A stretch of 64,000 bases of DNA from Chryseobacterium sp. StRB126 (GTDB taxonomy: Bacteria; Bacteroidota; Bacteroidia; Flavobacteriales; Weeksellaceae). The position numbers and the translations under genes are program-made. Where the stretch lies: assembly GCF_000829375.1 (NCBI RefSeq), contig NZ_AP014624.1, positions 4,340,001-4,404,000 on the forward strand. Direction: 5' to 3'. The first letter of the stretch is position 1. The number at the start of each line of letters is the position of its first letter. Of this stretch, positions 62,979-64,000 are shown in pieces. Below the pieces are notes generated by a model that worked only from the letters and a program-made list of their open reading frames with translations, had not been told where the DNA came from and made no database searches.

Positions 62979-63868
62979 GGCCGTATACGCATCTTTCACT
63001 GGAAGATATCTGCCGATTGTTTGGACACAGTAAACAAGCTTATTACAAAAGAAGAAAACAATCTGATTCTACAAATAATCAAGAAAGGATTATAGAATTG
63101 GTGTTATCAATTCGTAAAAAGATGCCTAAAATAGGGACTCGAAAACTTTACTTCTTACTTAAGGATGATTTTGAAAAAGAGAAACTTCATATAGGAAGAG
63201 ATCGCTTGTTTAAGATTTTAAGATCAAATTATCTTTTAATCCCCAGAAGACACAGCTACTTTAAAACAACGAATTCCAGACATTGGATGAGGAAGTACCC
63301 CAATATTATCAAAGAAAAAGAGTTGGAATGTTCAGAGAAAGTCTGGGTTGCAGACATTACCTATCTGAAAACCAAAGAGAGGAAATATTATCTTCATTTG
63401 ATTACCGATGCCTATTCAAAGAAAATTGTAGGACATGAATTGAGTGATAATTTACAGACAAGCTCTACGTTGAAAGCATTAAAACAGGCTATAAAGAATC
63501 GAGTCTACAAACATCCCCTAATTCATCATTCAGACAGAGGCCTGCAGTATTGTAGTAAAGAATACACTGAAATGCTGAAGAATAATGACATTCTCATCAG
63601 TATGACAGAGAACTCAGACCCTTATGAAAATGCTGTAGCCGAAAGAGTCAATGGTATTCTGAAATATGAATTTGGATTGATCGATACCTTTGAAGACTTT
63701 AAAAATCTCTCACAACAGCTTGATCAATCAATCTATTATTACAATAATTTAAGACCTCATTTTTCTTTGAATTATAATATTCCAAGCCAAGTGCACATGA
63801 AAAATAATGTGAAATTAAAAACCTATAAAAAACAAAATCAGAATAGGAAAATTCCTACTCTGATTTAA
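62951..63868 (+). CDS. IS3-family transposase OrfB (DDE), made as OrfAB fusion
   Basis: OrfB has no plausible independent start (first possible is TTG 63017) and reads VWFQSIQEIRPYTHLSLEDI from the slip site. An HTH_21-type region (LSIRKKMPKIGTRKLYFLLK) is followed by an RNase H-fold integrase core with DDE residues in VWVADITYLK, IHHSDRGLQY and AVAERVNGILKYE. The frame is intact to the stop at 63868. The OrfAB fusion (62616-63868) is the active transposase in this family. Confidence 0.92.
   Translation, partial: VWFQSIQEIRPYTHLSLEDICRLFGHSKQAYYKRRKQSDSTNNQERIIELVLSIRKKMPKIGTRKLYFLLKDDFEKEKLHIGRDRLFKILRSNYLLIPRRHSYFKTTNSRHWMRKYPNIIKEKELECSEKVWVADITYLKTKERKYYLHLITDAYSKKIVGHELSDNLQTSSTLKALKQAIKNRVYKHPLIHHSDRGLQYCSKEYTEMLKNNDILISMTENSDPYENAVAERVNGILKYEFGLIDTFEDFKNLSQQLDQSIYYYNNLRPHFSLNYNIPSQVHMKNNVKLKTYKKQNQNRKIPTLI
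63835..63866 (+). terminator. Terminator overlapping the 3' end of OrfB
   Basis: Stem AAATCAGA-TAGGA/TCCTA-TCTGATTT with loop AAAT, partly within coding sequence, would end the IS transcript. Confidence 0.6.
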
Positions 63869-63888
63869 GTATATTTGAAATATTAAAC

Positions 63889-63914
63889 TAGTCAACCTTT
63901 TTCAGGACTAGTCA
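63889..63914 (-). repeat. IS3-family right terminal inverted repeat
   Basis: 26 bases from TAGTCAACC to GGACTAGTCA; inverted match to the left repeat (23 of 26). Confidence 0.9.
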
Positions 63915-63944
63915 GGATATTCAGGTTGGAAAACGCGAAGGCGC

Positions 63945-64000
63945 AATTTTTTTTCCATTTAACGCTTTATAAAGGCGCAAGGATTTTATCTTCGATAAAA
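63945..64000. repeat. GCAAAGATTTTATC hairpin repeat, copy 3, cut by the window end
   Basis: GGCGCAA, then CGCTTTATAAAGGCGCAAGG and TTTTATC-TTC-GATAAAA to the last base. It shares layout and hairpin with 45408-45473. It begins about 30 bases after the IS target duplication, so the IS landed beside this repeat. Confidence 0.55.

Larger units (their letters stand above)
62565..63914 (+). mobile_element. Complete IS3-family insertion sequence (IS150-like), 1350 bp
   Basis: The left inverted repeat (62565-62590) begins TGTCTCGTCCTGAAAA. The right one (63889-63914) is its inverted relative, matching at 23 of 26 positions; both end in TG/CA. A 3-bp duplication GGA flanks the element (62562-62564 and 63915-63917). 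Two overlapping frames encode OrfA and OrfAB with an A6G slippage site. Intact ends and frames suggest recent, possibly active transposition. Confidence 0.93.

Overview
The window looks like chromosomal DNA of a flavobacterium of the Chryseobacterium/Weeksellaceae type. The evidence is AT-rich sequence, two SusC-type TonB receptors and a SusD lipoprotein, a type IX secretion sorting tail, a Bacteroidetes-type type VI tube protein (TssD), a mevalonate-pathway HMG-CoA synthase, and many start-proximal copies of the Bacteroidetes -7 promoter element TAnnTTTG. The genus is inferred from protein resemblance and was not tested. No rRNA, tRNA, CRISPR array or prophage was recognised.

Layout. 1-5.8 kb (minus strand): a truncated SusC receptor, an exported zinc metalloprotease and a LytS-type histidine kinase. 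6-11 kb: a frameshifted HxlR regulator, a thioredoxin-fold/outer-membrane/small-membrane operon, then a NamZ-type muramidase and an FtsX-like permease that start head to head. 11-16 kb: a CBS-like PLP enzyme, a DnaJ/CbpM pair and a dicarboxylate symporter. 15.8-20.2 kb: an alcohol/aldehyde oxidation locus (DUF779, AdhP, aldehyde dehydrogenase, divergent AraC regulator). 20.4-24.7 kb: a SusCD pair. 25.4-35.1 kb: HMG-CoA synthase, M1 aminopeptidase, a multi-pass membrane protein, thymidylate synthase, a repeat protein, a GreA-like factor and a GH13 lipoprotein. 35.4-42.5 kb: an acidic-tailed pRiA4b ORF-3-like protein, a PhoR/PhoB-like two-component system, and a TonB receptor with a beta-helix lipoprotein. 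43-47.6 kb: two paralogous amidohydrolases around an AraC regulator and an ankyrin lipoprotein. 48-52.5 kb: a four-gene operon ending in hemL. 52.9-56 kb: small proteins and a T9SS-exported endonuclease. 56-62.4 kb: a LemA/GIDE membrane operon, an orphan TssD, a DUF2752 protein, an Old Yellow Enzyme and cytidine deaminase. 62.6-63.9 kb: an apparently intact IS3-family element with both inverted repeats, a 3-bp target duplication and an A6G frameshift site.

The genes are mostly housekeeping and envelope functions in short operons. The clearest functional units are the aldehyde locus, the SusCD pair, the DnaJ/CbpM pair, the two-component system beside a receptor/lipoprotein pair, and the duplicated amidohydrolases.

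The most distinctive signal is the extragenic repeat content. Two composite elements, about 10 kb apart, share roughly 130 bp and each ends in 13 units of the heptamer ATCTTTT. There are also a GC-rich hairpin element at 17.5 kb, inverted GGCTGGAAG/CTTCCAGCC elements, GCAAAGATTTTATC hairpin repeats, a double-hairpin element at 33.6 kb, and an inverted repeat that has supplied the 5' end of the AraC reading frame at 45.2 kb. I do not see a convincing undescribed defence or biosynthetic system. The best candidates for something unexplained are these repeats and the orphan TssD neighbourhood.
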